A stretch of 26,124 nucleotides of DNA from Bacillota bacterium (GCA_023420895.1 JAEZUY010000024.1:1-26124), one strand, 5' to 3'. Positions 9,088-17,091 are shown, counted from the first letter of the stretch. Numbers and translations are program-made. Notes: generated by a model from the sequence alone, not told the origin.

Positions 9088-9899
9088 CATATCAGAAAAT
9101 CTTCTATATCTGTTTTCTGCTTTTTATTTCTCTTATATATACTTCTTGCAACAGCTATTCCCGGCAGAACTATTATTATCTGAACAGCCGCCGCGAAAAG
9201 AGTTATATCAGTTTCAGGCGCAGATCCTGATTTCATCCAGAGTTCAGATGCTGAACCGAGAATATTGAAAAGCGCATGGAGCACTATAGGAGAAAAAATA
9301 TTGTCAGAATAGTAATAGACTGTTCCAAGCATTACTCCTAAGGCGAAAGTGTAAATGACCTGAGAAAAGGTTCCAACGACTAAATAAGGCTTATCGTAGA
9401 GATTTGCAAAGTGTATCAGCGAAAATACAAGCGATGCCGCGAGAATTCCTTTCCATGCAGATTTTCCGCTTTTTTTAAATCCTTCAATCATTATATTCTG
9501 AACGGTTCCTCTCATAAGAATCTCTTCAAATACTGCTGTTAAAAAAGACACTATGACTAGAATGCCGAATTTCTTAAAGGAAAACGGCTGTTTATCCGAC
9601 ATCGTAAAGAATGATATTCCAAATACCAAAGCACTTGAAAGGATTATATACCATCCTTTTGAAAAAGTTTCTTTTAGACTGAAACTTTTTCTGCTCACTT
9701 TAAGATTCATACCTGACAAGAAAAGAGCGGCAACAGCAAAAGCTATTGGAAGTATGTACACTAATACAGATTCAGGATTTAAAGGATCTGGACTTTTCAT
9801 TATTTTTTCACTTAAAAATAATGCAAGAAGACCGCCTGCCGTTATTAAAACGGAATAGAGAAAAGCAGATTTCATATTTTTTATATTAAGCGTTTTCAT
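9087..9899 (-). CDS. CPBP family intramembrane metalloprotease
   Basis: The 270-residue hydrophobic protein has about seven to eight membrane segments. It carries the three motifs of the CAAX-protease/bacteriocin-processing (Abi, CPBP) family: EEILMRG at 125-131, with the paired glutamates E125/E126 and R130; the His in FSLIHF (H163); and HALFN (H208-N212). These residues coordinate zinc within the membrane in the Rce1 fold. Family members process prenylated proteins in eukaryotes, while most bacterial ones have unknown substrates. No bacteriocin or peptide gene is seen nearby. The start follows AAGGGGG. It is convergent with the SLH gene, with which it shares the terminator region. Confidence 0.85.
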   Translation of the reverse strand: MKTLNIKNMKSAFLYSVLITAGGLLALFLSEKIMKSPDPLNPESVLVYILPIAFAVAALFLSGMNLKVSRKSFSLKETFSKGWYIILSSALVFGISFFTMSDKQPFSFKKFGILVIVSFLTAVFEEILMRGTVQNIMIEGFKKSGKSAWKGILAASLVFSLIHFANLYDKPYLVVGTFSQVIYTFALGVMLGTVYYYSDNIFSPIVLHALFNILGSASELWMKSGSAPETDITLFAAAVQIIIVLPGIAVARSIYKRNKKQKTDIEDFLI

Positions 9900-10080
9900 A
9901 TAGAATACCCCCTTTCATAATTTAGAAGTTTTATTTAATTTTACCTCTATAATTTAGAAAAAGTGAAAATAGAAGATAAAAAAATTATTAAATATTTGAA
10001 AAAAGATTTACAGTGACAGCGGAACATCAAGTATTAAAAACTTAATAATATCTGTATGTAATCAAGTAAAAAAACATTAA

Positions 10081-10110
10081 AAAACAGAGCCGTAAATTCG
10101 GCTCTGTTTT
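10081..10110 (-). terminator. intrinsic terminator after the first AhpD-like gene
   Basis: A 12-bp perfect inverted repeat (10081-10092 with 10099-10110) with a 6-base loop has A/T runs on both sides. It lies 24 bp downstream of the gene ending at 10134. Confidence 0.9.
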
Positions 10111-10133
10111 TCAGGATTATATAATTTTAGAAA

Positions 10134-10478
10134 TTATTTAAGTTTTTCTACTAACTCATCATAGCATGCTAGAGCTTTTCCGCCGTACATAGTTGAAGGT
10201 CCTCCGCCCATGAATAGAGCAACACCAAGAGTTTCAGCTATTTCTTCTCTTTTAACTCCCATTTTTATAAGGGCTGAAGTGTGAGCAACTATACAAGGTT
10301 CGCATCTGACAGCAACTGATATTCCAAGTGCTATAAGCTCTTTAGTTTTCGGATCGAGAGCTTTATCTTCAAGTGCGGCATCGTGCATTTCTCCGAATCC
10401 TTTCATTTCTGCAGAAAGCGCCTGTCCGAAAGCTTTTCCGTTTCCCTGTAATTCTTTTAATTTGTCTTCGTAACTCAT
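10134..10478 (-). CDS. AhpD/carboxymuconolactone decarboxylase-like protein, copy 1
   Basis: The 114-residue single-domain protein belongs to the AhpD/CMD alkylhydroperoxidase-like family. The redox motif CEPCIVAH (C59, C62, H66) is the C-x2-C-x3-H signature of AhpD, in which the two cysteines and histidine support thiol peroxidase or disulfide-reductase chemistry. This favours a redox role over lactone decarboxylation. The end of the domain is glycine rich (GGGPSTMYGG). It is about 83% identical, by direct count (95 of 114), to the next gene upstream, and the leader is duplicated too. GGAGGT precedes the ATG by 7 bp. A sigma-B-like promoter lies 47 bp upstream, which fits a stress-induced role. 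No AhpC or peroxiredoxin partner is in the window. Confidence 0.85.
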   Translation of the reverse strand: MSYEDKLKELQGNGKAFGQALSAEMKGFGEMHDAALEDKALDPKTKELIALGISVAVRCEPCIVAHTSALIKMGVKREEIAETLGVALFMGGGPSTMYGGKALACYDELVEKLK

Positions 10479-10524
10479 TAAATTACCTCCAGTTATTTAA
10501 AAAGATTATATCTATTATATTTAT

Positions 10525-10550
10525 ATACCCTAAGTAAGGAAGCTTTACAC
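10525..10550 (-). promoter_or_regulatory. sigma-B-like promoter of AhpD-like copy 1
   Basis: On the minus strand, GTGTAA, a 14-bp spacer and GGGTAT match the sigma-B consensus (GTTTAA, 12-15 bp, GGGTAT) at 11 of 12 positions. A TATAAT-like box lies just downstream and could serve the vegetative polymerase. The distance to the ATG is 47 bp. Confidence 0.5.
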
Positions 10551-10627
10551 CGATTAATAAAATTAACTGGCCTTAAAGCTGAATTTTCTTTAGAATATAA
10601 TTATATAAAAGTTAAAATCTATAGAAA

Positions 10628-10972
10628 TTATTTAAGTTTTTCTACTAGCTCATCATAGCATGCTAGAGCCGTAGCGCCGTATGCAGAACCAGGTCCGCCT
10701 GCCATGAAGAATACAACGCCAAGAGTTTCAGCTATTTCTTCTCTAGTAGCTCCCATTTTTATAAGAGCTGAAGTGTGAGCTATTATACAAGGTTCGCATC
10801 TTATAGCAACTGATATTCCAAGTGCTATAAACTCTTTAGTTTTCGGATCAAGAGCTTTGTCTTCAAGTGCGGCATCGTGCATTTCTCCGAATCCTTTCAT
10901 TTCTGCAGAAAGAACTTCTCTAAAAGCCTTTCCGTTTTTCTGAATTTCTTTTAATTTGTCTTCGTAATTCAT
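10628..10972 (-). CDS. AhpD/carboxymuconolactone decarboxylase-like protein, copy 2
   Basis: This is a 114-residue paralogue of the following gene with the same redox motif (CEPCIIAH; C59, C62, H66). The 19 differences from copy 1 cluster at positions 10-20, at 75-76 and in the glycine-rich segment 87-101. The core around the cysteines is almost unchanged, so catalysis is probably kept while substrate or partner contacts diverge. The same GGAGGT-TAATTTA leader precedes the ATG. The gap to copy 1 is 149 bp and holds copy 1's own promoter, so the genes may be transcribed both together and separately. No terminator is visible between them. Confidence 0.85.
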   Translation of the reverse strand: MNYEDKLKEIQKNGKAFREVLSAEMKGFGEMHDAALEDKALDPKTKEFIALGISVAIRCEPCIIAHTSALIKMGATREEIAETLGVVFFMAGGPGSAYGATALACYDELVEKLK

Positions 10973-11020
10973 TAAATTACCTCCAGTTATTTAAAGTATT
11001 TATATCTCTATTATAAATAT

Positions 11021-11046
11021 ATACCCTTAGATGACAGGTATGAGAC
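11021..11046 (-). promoter_or_regulatory. sigma-B-like promoter of AhpD-like copy 2
   Basis: On the minus strand, GTCTCA, a 14-bp spacer and GGGTAT are found 49 bp before the ATG. The -10 element is perfect and the -35 matches four of six. Spacing and distance to the gene are almost the same as for copy 1. Confidence 0.4.
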
Positions 11047-11120
11047 TGAATAATACTGTAAAAATTCCTTTATTCATTAGAATATAGCTATTATAAAGTG
11101 AGAAAAGATAGAGAAATCCT

Positions 11121-11588
11121 TTACATTTTTACTTTAAAAACAGGCTTAATCATATTGAAGACTTTATAGCCTGTGATTTCATCAGTATATGAGTCGCCGT
11201 CTTTTCTGTATCCGTGTTTTTCGAAATATTCAGAAGACTCCTCATCAGCGGCTATGACTGTAATATCAGATAAAAGAAGCTCTCTTGCTATATATTCAGT
11301 TCTTATAACGAGCCCTTCTCTTACACCTTTATCTTCAAATCCCTCATCTACAGTGAAGAAATCAGTTTTAAGGGCGTTCTTTCCATCATATTCTTCTTGA
11401 GAGCATACTGCAACACCTCTGAGCTCATCATCTATAAAAGCTCCTATTACAAGTTCTGAATCTCCTTCTTCTGACAAGTCTATATCTTTCATGCTCTTTT
11501 CAGATTCTTTCATGAAAACTCTGTCTCTAAGTTCTACAGATTTATCGTATTCTTCTGACGGAATTTTCAGAATAACAGTTTTTACCAT
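11121..11588 (-). CDS. GNAT-like acetyltransferase family protein
   Basis: The start is placed at ATG 11588 (155 residues). The alternative ATG six bases upstream sits directly against the AAGGAGG site, whereas this one has a normal 7-base spacing. The protein has the strand-helix pattern of a GNAT domain. The centre holds DDELRGVAVC as strand 4, and the segment FEDKGVREGLVIRTEYIARE is in the place of the acetyl-CoA loop (motif A). A C-terminal YFEKHGYRKDGDSY is typical of GNAT ends. The R/Q-x-x-G-x-G/A loop is degenerate, so acetyl-CoA binding is likely but not certain. The substrate is unknown. The gene stands alone after the trk terminator, with a TATAAT-like box about 20 bp upstream of its ribosome binding site. 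Confidence 0.6.
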   Translation of the reverse strand: MVKTVILKIPSEEYDKSVELRDRVFMKESEKSMKDIDLSEEGDSELVIGAFIDDELRGVAVCSQEEYDGKNALKTDFFTVDEGFEDKGVREGLVIRTEYIARELLLSDITVIAADEESSEYFEKHGYRKDGDSYTDEITGYKVFNMIKPVFKVKM

Positions 11589-11625
11589 CTTCATTCCTCC
11601 TTATATTTATTTTAATTATATATCA

Positions 11626-11656
11626 AAAAAGCCTCTTCTGAATCAGAAAAGGCTTT
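11626..11656 (-). terminator. intrinsic terminator of the trk operon
   Basis: A 13-position stem with one mismatch and a 3-base loop (AAAGCCTCTTCTG paired across AAT) carries a run of seven Ts on its minus-strand 3' side. It lies about 40 bp after the stop of the second trkH and just before the GNAT gene. Confidence 0.85.
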
Positions 11657-11693
11657 GGACAGTTTAAAATTATTTGAGACTTTATCTTATTAT

Positions 11694-13136
11694 CTATTTT
11701 TTCCAAGTGTTAGGCGCCAGGAGAATTATTATAGGAAATATTTCAAGACGTCCTGCAAGCATTGCAAAAGAAAGAACGACTTTATTGAAATACGACAAGT
11801 CTGCAAAGCTTGAAGTCGGTCCGACAGCTCCCAGTCCCGGTCCGATATTATTGAATGTAGTAAATACAGCACTCAGAGCAGAAAGAAAATCTGGAGCGTC
11901 TATAAGAACTATAAAAAGCAGAATCACTATGCAGAGAGTATATACTATGAGATAGTCTTTAACTGCATTCAGGACTTTGCTGTTCAGACCTTTTCCTTCA
12001 AATCTCAGAGAAAAAACTCTGTTAGGATGTATCGACTGTCTGATTTCTCTAATTGCTGATTTAACCATTATAGCAAAACGGGATATTTTAAATCCTCCTG
12101 CTGTAGAGCCTGCACATCCTCCGGTGAACATCAGAAACAGTATTATACCCTGAGAAAACATCGGCCATATTCCGAAGTCAGCTGTTGAAAATCCTGTAGT
12201 TGTTATAATTGACGATACGCTGAAAAAAGAATCTCTGAGCTTATCGGCAGGACTGTCAAAGGGATCAAGATTTAAAAATATAACTAATGTCGCTATAAAG
12301 ACGATTCCAAGATACCATTTTGCCTCTTCGCTTTTTAAAGCGTCTTTCAGCCTTCCAGTGAGAGCCATATAATAGAGGTTGAAATTCAGTCCGAATATCA
12401 GCATTCCTATTGCAAGAGTTATTTCTATTGCAGGACTGTTGTAGAATGCAATAGAATTGTTTTTTATAGCGAATCCTCCCGTTCCCGCTGTTCCGAATGC
12501 ATTTACACATGCATCGAAAAAAGGCATTCCTTCAAGTTTTAAGATTACAATCAGAACTGCTGTCATAGCAAAATATATCATATAGAGAATTCTGGCATTA
12601 GTGCTCGCTTTTGAAACAAACTTTCCGAAAGTCGGTCCGGGAACTTCCGCTTTCATTAGAAGTGCAGTCTGTTTTGTAGATTTCGGAAGTATTGCAAGTG
12701 CGAATATCAGAATTCCCATTCCGCCGACCAGATGGGTGAACGAACGCCAGAAAAGCATCGATTTTGCCATAGCTTCAACATCAGTAAGTATACTGGCTCC
12801 TGTAGTCGTGAATCCGCTTGATGTTTCAAAAAACGCGTCTATGAGAGAAGGAATTTCACCGCTTAAATAGAATGGAAGAGCGCCGAAAAACGACATCAGA
12901 ATCCATGAAAGAGCAACCGTAATCATCCCTTCTTTAGTATAGAATTTTTTCGTTGTTTCAGAGTTTATTTTAAGCACCAGGGAAACAATCAAGAGAATTC
13001 CCATAGTTATGATATAGGACTTTTTTATTATCCATGCTTCCGAGTAGTAGAAACTCAGAAGTAGAGGAATTATAAAGAATGTAGATTCCACCATCAGCAT
13101 CTTGCTGAGTATGGAACGGACTATTTTAGTATTCAT
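11694..13136 (-). CDS. trkH: TrkH-family K+ uptake channel subunit, second copy
   Basis: Start ATG 13136 gives 480 residues, exactly the length of the paralogue. A GTG at 13154 in frame lies inside the GGGAGGA ribosome binding site and is unlikely. The protein has the four M1-P-M2 repeats of the SKT superfamily. All four filter loops look normal: SGFTTTGAS, STAGTGGF-like (GTAGTGGF), ITTTGFST and FNNIGPGLG. The intramembrane gate loop (TGGCAGSTAGG) and the conserved Arg in AGRLE are also present. It should form a homo- or heterodimer with a cytoplasmic TrkA ring and import K+. It is the last gene of trkA-trkH-trkH, 72 bp after the first trkH. A small hairpin (13172-13195) lies in that gap. Confidence 0.9.
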   Translation of the reverse strand: MNTKIVRSILSKMLMVESTFFIIPLLLSFYYSEAWIIKKSYIITMGILLIVSLVLKINSETTKKFYTKEGMITVALSWILMSFFGALPFYLSGEIPSLIDAFFETSSGFTTTGASILTDVEAMAKSMLFWRSFTHLVGGMGILIFALAILPKSTKQTALLMKAEVPGPTFGKFVSKASTNARILYMIYFAMTAVLIVILKLEGMPFFDACVNAFGTAGTGGFAIKNNSIAFYNSPAIEITLAIGMLIFGLNFNLYYMALTGRLKDALKSEEAKWYLGIVFIATLVIFLNLDPFDSPADKLRDSFFSVSSIITTTGFSTADFGIWPMFSQGIILFLMFTGGCAGSTAGGFKISRFAIMVKSAIREIRQSIHPNRVFSLRFEGKGLNSKVLNAVKDYLIVYTLCIVILLFIVLIDAPDFLSALSAVFTTFNNIGPGLGAVGPTSSFADLSYFNKVVLSFAMLAGRLEIFPIIILLAPNTWKK

Positions 13137-13171
13137 TAAATTTATTCCTCCCACTGTTGTATTTTATGTAG

Positions 13172-13195
13172 GAACCTCTCATTTTTAGAAAGGTT
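13172..13195 (-). other. hairpin between the two trkH genes
   Basis: GAACCT and AGGTTC form a 6-bp inverted repeat around a loop of about 12 bases in the 72-bp gap. There is no T run, so it is not a normal terminator. It could be an RNA-processing or stability element that sets different levels of the two trkH mRNAs. Confidence 0.35.
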
Positions 13196-13208
13196 CTGAA
13201 AATCATAT

Positions 13209-14651
13209 TTATTTTCTCCAAGTGTTAGGCGCAAGGAGAATTATTACAGGAAATATCTCAAGACGTCCTGCAAGCATCGCAAAGGAAAGCAGCACCTTGT
13301 TGAAAGGAGATACACCTACGAAGCTCGAGGAAGGTCCTATTTCACCCAGCCCCGGTCCAATATTGTTGAAAGATGCAAGCGAAGCTGTGAATGCTGAAAG
13401 AAAGTCAGGCGCATTCAGAGAAACTATAAACATCAGCAGAGCTACGCACGCAAAGTGCACTATAAGGTAGTCTTTTACTGAAGTTATGACATCTCTGTCC
13501 AGACTTTTTCCTTCGAAGCTTATAGACAGAACTCTTTTAGGATTCACAGATCTTCTGATTTCTCTTATACCCGATTTAAAAAGAATCGCGAAACGGGATA
13601 TTTTAAATCCTCCCGCGGTAGAACCTGAGCAGCCCCCGGTGAACATCAGAAACAGAATTATACATTGAGAAAACAGAGGCCATATGCCGTAGTCGACAGT
13701 AGAAAATCCGGTCGTAGTTATAACGGATGTGACACTGAAGAAGGCATCTTTCATTTTATTAAGAGGATTATCTGCCGGATCAGTATTTAAAAATATGAGA
13801 ACTGTAGCCGCAATTATTATTCCGACATACCATTTTGCCTCTTCACTTTTAAATATATCTCTGAATTTTCCTCTGAGTCCTATATAGTAGAAATTGAAGT
13901 TCATTCCAAAAATTACCATACTTATCGCAAGAGTCATTTCAATAAGAGGACTGCTGTAGGCCGCAATAGAATTGTTTTTTACAGCGAAACCTCCAGTTCC
14001 TGCAGTGGAAAATGCATTTACACATGCATCGAAAAGAGGCATTCCTTCTGCAAGAAGGATTATAATCAGTATTCCCGTCATAAGCAGATACATTTTATAG
14101 AGTATTCTGGCATTTGAAGTTGCTTTTGAAACGAGTTTACCGAAAGTAGGTCCCGGAACTTCAGCTCTCATCAGATGAACAGTCTGATTAGTCGATTTCG
14201 GCAGCACTGCCAGTGCAAAGACGAGAACTCCCATTCCTCCGACCAGATGAGAGAACGAACGCCAGAAGAGCATCGATTTTGCCATAGATTCTATATCCAT
14301 CAGAATGCTCGCGCCTTTAGTAGTAAGTCCGCTTGTAGCTTCAAAGAAGGCGTCGACCATATAGGGAATCTCTCCGCTTAAATAGAAAGGAAGAGCGCCG
14401 AAGAACGACATCAGAATCCAGGACAGAGAGACTATTATCATTCCTTCTTTAGTATAAAATTTCCTCTTAGTTTCAGTTCGTATACTGAGTATGAACGAAG
14501 TTGCAAGAAGAAGTCCTATAGTAATCAGATAAGATTTCTTTATCTCCCATCTTTCAGAATAATAGAAACTGAGAAGCAGAGGAATTATGAAAAAAGTCGA
14601 TTCAACGAGCAGCATTTTGCTCAGTATGGAACGGACTATTTTAGTATTCAT
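13209..14651 (-). CDS. trkH: TrkH-family K+ uptake subunit, first copy, Lys in filter loop 1
   Basis: This 480-residue TrkH-fold protein is colinear with its neighbour and clearly a tandem paralogue. Filter loops 2 to 4 are standard: TAGTGGF at 216-222, ITTTGF at 311-316 and NNIGPG at 429-434. The gate loop TGGCSGSTAGG (338-348) and R463 (AGRLE) are also kept. Filter loop 1 is not: where TrkH/KtrB proteins have TTTGAS, this one reads TTKGAS, placing Lys112 directly before the filter glycine G113. The codon is AAA against ACA in the paralogue, a one-base difference. A positive charge there would be expected to disturb K+ conduction, so this subunit may have a changed function. It begins 3 bp after the trkA stop; its GAGGAA ribosome binding site lies in the end of trkA. 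Confidence 0.9.
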   Translation of the reverse strand: MNTKIVRSILSKMLLVESTFFIIPLLLSFYYSERWEIKKSYLITIGLLLATSFILSIRTETKRKFYTKEGMIIVSLSWILMSFFGALPFYLSGEIPYMVDAFFEATSGLTTKGASILMDIESMAKSMLFWRSFSHLVGGMGVLVFALAVLPKSTNQTVHLMRAEVPGPTFGKLVSKATSNARILYKMYLLMTGILIIILLAEGMPLFDACVNAFSTAGTGGFAVKNNSIAAYSSPLIEMTLAISMVIFGMNFNFYYIGLRGKFRDIFKSEEAKWYVGIIIAATVLIFLNTDPADNPLNKMKDAFFSVTSVITTTGFSTVDYGIWPLFSQCIILFLMFTGGCSGSTAGGFKISRFAILFKSGIREIRRSVNPKRVLSISFEGKSLDRDVITSVKDYLIVHFACVALLMFIVSLNAPDFLSAFTASLASFNNIGPGLGEIGPSSSFVGVSPFNKVLLSFAMLAGRLEIFPVIILLAPNTWRK

Positions 14652-14654
14652 CTA

Positions 14655-16016
14655 TTATTCCTCATCATTCAGTATATCGTCTATATCTTCGATATACATT
14701 GCTTCAGATATTATAATTACACGGTCGCCGGATTTTATCATATCATCGCCTTTTGGAATGATAAGTTCTTCTCCTCTGATAATATAGGCAATAAGGATTC
14801 CTTTTTTCGTATTCAGATCTTTAAGGGGTATATCTATCACATTGCTGGAGAATTTCACTGCAAACTCAGCAGCTTCGACTCTGTTTTCTGCCAGACGGTA
14901 CAGTGTTATAACGTTCGAGTGCTGTGAGTTTATACGTGAACGCACAACACGGGCAATGATATCTGCAACCACTTTTTTAGGAGTCACTATAGTCTGAATT
15001 CTTTCAGGATCGACTATATCCAGAAGTTCTGTTCTGTTCACTTTTGCAATCATCTTTTTGATTCCTGTTTTCTTTGCATACATTGCCACAATCAGATTCT
15101 CTTCATCTATTCCGGTAAGAGAAATACAGGCATCATAACTCGTAAAATTTTCTTCGTCGAGAGTTTCTCTGTTAGTTCCGTCATCATTTATAAATATTAC
15201 TTCAGGGAAGTCTTCACTTAGACGTCTAGCTTTGTCACGGTCTATTTCTACCACCTTTATATCGAGATTCTGCTTTGTGAGAATCTGAAGAATATAATAA
15301 GTAAGTCTTCCGCCGCCTATTATGAAAACACTTCTGATTCTCTGATTCGGCTCACCGACAGAACGGTAGAACTTGACTAGAGAGGAAGTATTGCCAGTTA
15401 CATGAATACGGTCTCCGGCTCTCAATACGAAATTTCCATCCGGTATGTGTATTTCATCATCTCTCTCCACGAAACAGATAAGGACTCTCTTAGGAGCTCT
15501 TTTAGGAAAATCCATAAGCTTAAGACCGTTAAGATAGCTGTTTTCTTTGACTAAAAGCTGAACCATAATAGCTTTATTTGCAGAGAAAGATCTCACGTCT
15601 ATTGCAGATGGATATTTAAGGTTTCTTGCTATTCTCATAGCGGCTTCATATTCAGGATTGAGCATCAGATCTATTCCGAGACTTCTTCTAACAAATTCCA
15701 TATGACCGAAATATTCTGGGTTTCTAACTCTTGCGATAGTATATTTTGCTCCCATTCTTTTCGCAATCATAGATGAAATTATATTGAGTTCGTCTTTCTG
15801 GGTAACTGAAATGAACACATCGGCTTCCGAAACTCCTGCTTCGACGAGTATAGGGTAGCTTGCTCCGTTTCCTACGACTCCCATTATATCGTTATTGCTC
15901 ATTACATAGTCGAGAATATCAGGATTGCTTTCTATCAGGACAACGTCGTTTTCATCAGAAAGATCACTGCAGAGATATTCACCAACTTTTCCGCCTCCGA
16001 CTATAATTATTTTCAT
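14655..16016 (-). CDS. trkA: Trk potassium uptake regulatory protein TrkA
   Basis: The 453-residue cytoplasmic protein has two tandem RCK units, each a Rossmann TrkA_N part and a TrkA_C part. The first nucleotide-binding loop is GGGKVG at 7-12, with the acidic E29 at the end of strand 2. The second repeat begins near residue 229 with IIGGGRLTYY, in which the last glycine of GxGxxG is replaced by Thr. The second site may therefore bind nucleotide differently. TrkA rings bind NAD(H)/ATP/ADP and gate TrkH. The start at MKIIIVGGG is natural for the fold but has no ribosome binding site at normal distance; instead a two-part hairpin lies just upstream. It leads the trkA-trkH-trkH operon. Confidence 0.93.
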   Translation of the reverse strand: MKIIIVGGGKVGEYLCSDLSDENDVVLIESNPDILDYVMSNNDIMGVVGNGASYPILVEAGVSEADVFISVTQKDELNIISSMIAKRMGAKYTIARVRNPEYFGHMEFVRRSLGIDLMLNPEYEAAMRIARNLKYPSAIDVRSFSANKAIMVQLLVKENSYLNGLKLMDFPKRAPKRVLICFVERDDEIHIPDGNFVLRAGDRIHVTGNTSSLVKFYRSVGEPNQRIRSVFIIGGGRLTYYILQILTKQNLDIKVVEIDRDKARRLSEDFPEVIFINDDGTNRETLDEENFTSYDACISLTGIDEENLIVAMYAKKTGIKKMIAKVNRTELLDIVDPERIQTIVTPKKVVADIIARVVRSRINSQHSNVITLYRLAENRVEAAEFAVKFSSNVIDIPLKDLNTKKGILIAYIIRGEELIIPKGDDMIKSGDRVIIISEAMYIEDIDDILNDEE

Positions 16017-16023
16017 AATATTT

Positions 16024-16066
16024 CGTCAAAGATACCTCATTTCAAAAAAATGAGGAGAAATTGACG
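16024..16066 (-). promoter_or_regulatory. two-tier hairpin in the trkA leader
   Basis: The outer arm pairs 16024-16029 with 16061-16066 (6 bp, CGTCAA/TTGACG). The inner arm pairs 16035-16042 with 16048-16055 (8 bp, CCTCATTT/AAATGAGG, 5-base loop). A symmetric five-by-five internal loop separates them. The structure ends only 7 bases before the trkA ATG and covers the only GAGG sequences close to it. It has no T run, so it is more likely a translational control or mRNA-stability element than a terminator. It does not resemble the c-di-AMP or other known riboswitch that I can recall. Confidence 0.45.
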
Positions 16067-16132
16067 TTTCACCTCGCTTTTTATATTTATATTAAATTAG
16101 ATATTTTCTCTTAATTTATATTCTATCATCTC

Positions 16133-16141
16133 ATTATATCA
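16133..16141 (-). promoter_or_regulatory. extended -10 promoter of the trk operon
   Basis: On the minus strand the sequence TGATATAAT is a perfect extended -10 box. No good -35 is seen, as is common for extended -10 promoters. Transcription would begin near 16126, giving a leader of about 110 bases with the hairpin at its end. Confidence 0.5.
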
Positions 16142-16208
16142 AAAATGGACAATCTTTATCGCTAATAGAAAATTATTTTCAAATTTTTCAAGATTCGTCT
16201 GAAACCGC

Positions 16209-16237
16209 AAAAAAACAGGGATACAGAAGTATCCCTG
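16209..16237 (-). terminator. intrinsic terminator of the marR-pirin operon
   Basis: A 9-bp perfect stem (16216-16224 with 16229-16237) and a 4-base loop are followed on the minus strand by a run of Ts. It lies 27 bp after the pirin stop codon. Confidence 0.9.
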
Positions 16238-16263
16238 CTGAATTTATATTAGAATTGTAAATT

Positions 16264-17091
16264 TTATTTACTTATATCTTCAGTTTCTTCTTTTATGAAT
16301 GTATCATTTTGAAGTTCCTTAAAAGCTTCCATGAGTTCTTCCTTAGTGTTCATAACTATAGGTCCACCCCAGGCAATCTGCTCTGTAAGCTTAGGAGCCG
16401 CAAGAACTACAGTTACAGTATCCTCATCCAGAGCGCTTATTTTAACACTGTCTCCGTCTGAAAGAAGAGCCGCAGTTTTTTCACCTATTTCTTCGTCTTC
16501 AACAGATATTCCTCCGACTAAAGTGAAGAGATAGGATCTGTCGTTCTCATCCATTTTAACCTCTGCAGCTTCACCGGCTTTTATTTCAAGCACTTCGAAT
16601 ATTACAGGAACATTTTCAGAGCCTGAATCATCTTTAGAAGAATAGACGCTTCTTATTCCAAAATCTTCTTCTGAAACTTTTCCTTTTCTCTCAAGATAGC
16701 TCGGATGAGACATTTTCTTGTCAGACGGAAGATTTATCCATATCTGAAGTCCTAAGAGATGTTCTTCTTCCTGGAAAGTTTCAGAGTGCATTATTCCTGA
16801 GCCCGCATTCATCCACTGAACCTGTCTGTCAGTTATTCTGTGTTTGTTTCCAAGGGAGTCCTCGTGAGTGATTCCGCCTTTGTGTATATATGAGACAGTC
16901 TCTATGCCTCTATGCGGATGAGTAGGGAATCCCGCTCTGTAGTCGTCAAAATTTTTGCTGTCGAATGAGTCCAGCATAACGAAAGGATTCATAGTCACAG
17001 CTGTAGATTTATCTAAAACTCTTGTAAGACGAACTCCTGCGCCGTCCTGAGTGTCCATTCCTTTAAAAGTCTTTTCTATTTTTCTATTCAT
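16264..17091 (-). CDS. pirin family protein
   Basis: The 275-residue bicupin has the pirin N-terminal signature, including PTHPHRGIETVSY (56-68). The four metal ligands known from human and E. coli pirins are present at H58, H60, H102 and E104 (GIMHSE). The C-terminal cupin is complete, including the WGGPIVMNT segment typical of the family. Pirins bind Fe and act as quercetin 2,3-dioxygenase-like enzymes or redox-sensing regulators; the natural substrate is usually unknown. Its ATG lies inside the 3' end of the marR gene (8-bp overlap), so translation is probably coupled. A shared operator and a sigma-B-like promoter lie before marR, which suggests induction under oxidative or electrophile stress. 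Confidence 0.92.
   Translation of the reverse strand: MNRKIEKTFKGMDTQDGAGVRLTRVLDKSTAVTMNPFVMLDSFDSKNFDDYRAGFPTHPHRGIETVSYIHKGGITHEDSLGNKHRITDRQVQWMNAGSGIMHSETFQEEEHLLGLQIWINLPSDKKMSHPSYLERKGKVSEEDFGIRSVYSSKDDSGSENVPVIFEVLEIKAGEAAEVKMDENDRSYLFTLVGGISVEDEEIGEKTAALLSDGDSVKISALDEDTVTVVLAAPKLTEQIAWGGPIVMNTKEELMEAFKELQNDTFIKEETEDISK

Noticed and set aside
9900..9925. GGGTAT before the CPBP gene as another sigma-B-like box
   Set aside because: It sits a few bases before the ATG and is the ribosome binding site itself (AAGGGGG).
12121..12160. GGGTAT-type hexamers inside coding regions (also near 13567, 25631 and 8396)
   Set aside because: They lie within conserved coding sequence and do not precede a gene start.
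13137..13154. GTG start for the second trkH, six codons longer
   Set aside because: The GTG lies within the GGGAGGA ribosome binding site, and the paralogue starts at the equivalent of the ATG at 13136.
16017..16200. c-di-AMP (ydaO-type) riboswitch before trkA
   Set aside because: The leader is too short and simple; only two short coaxial stems are present.
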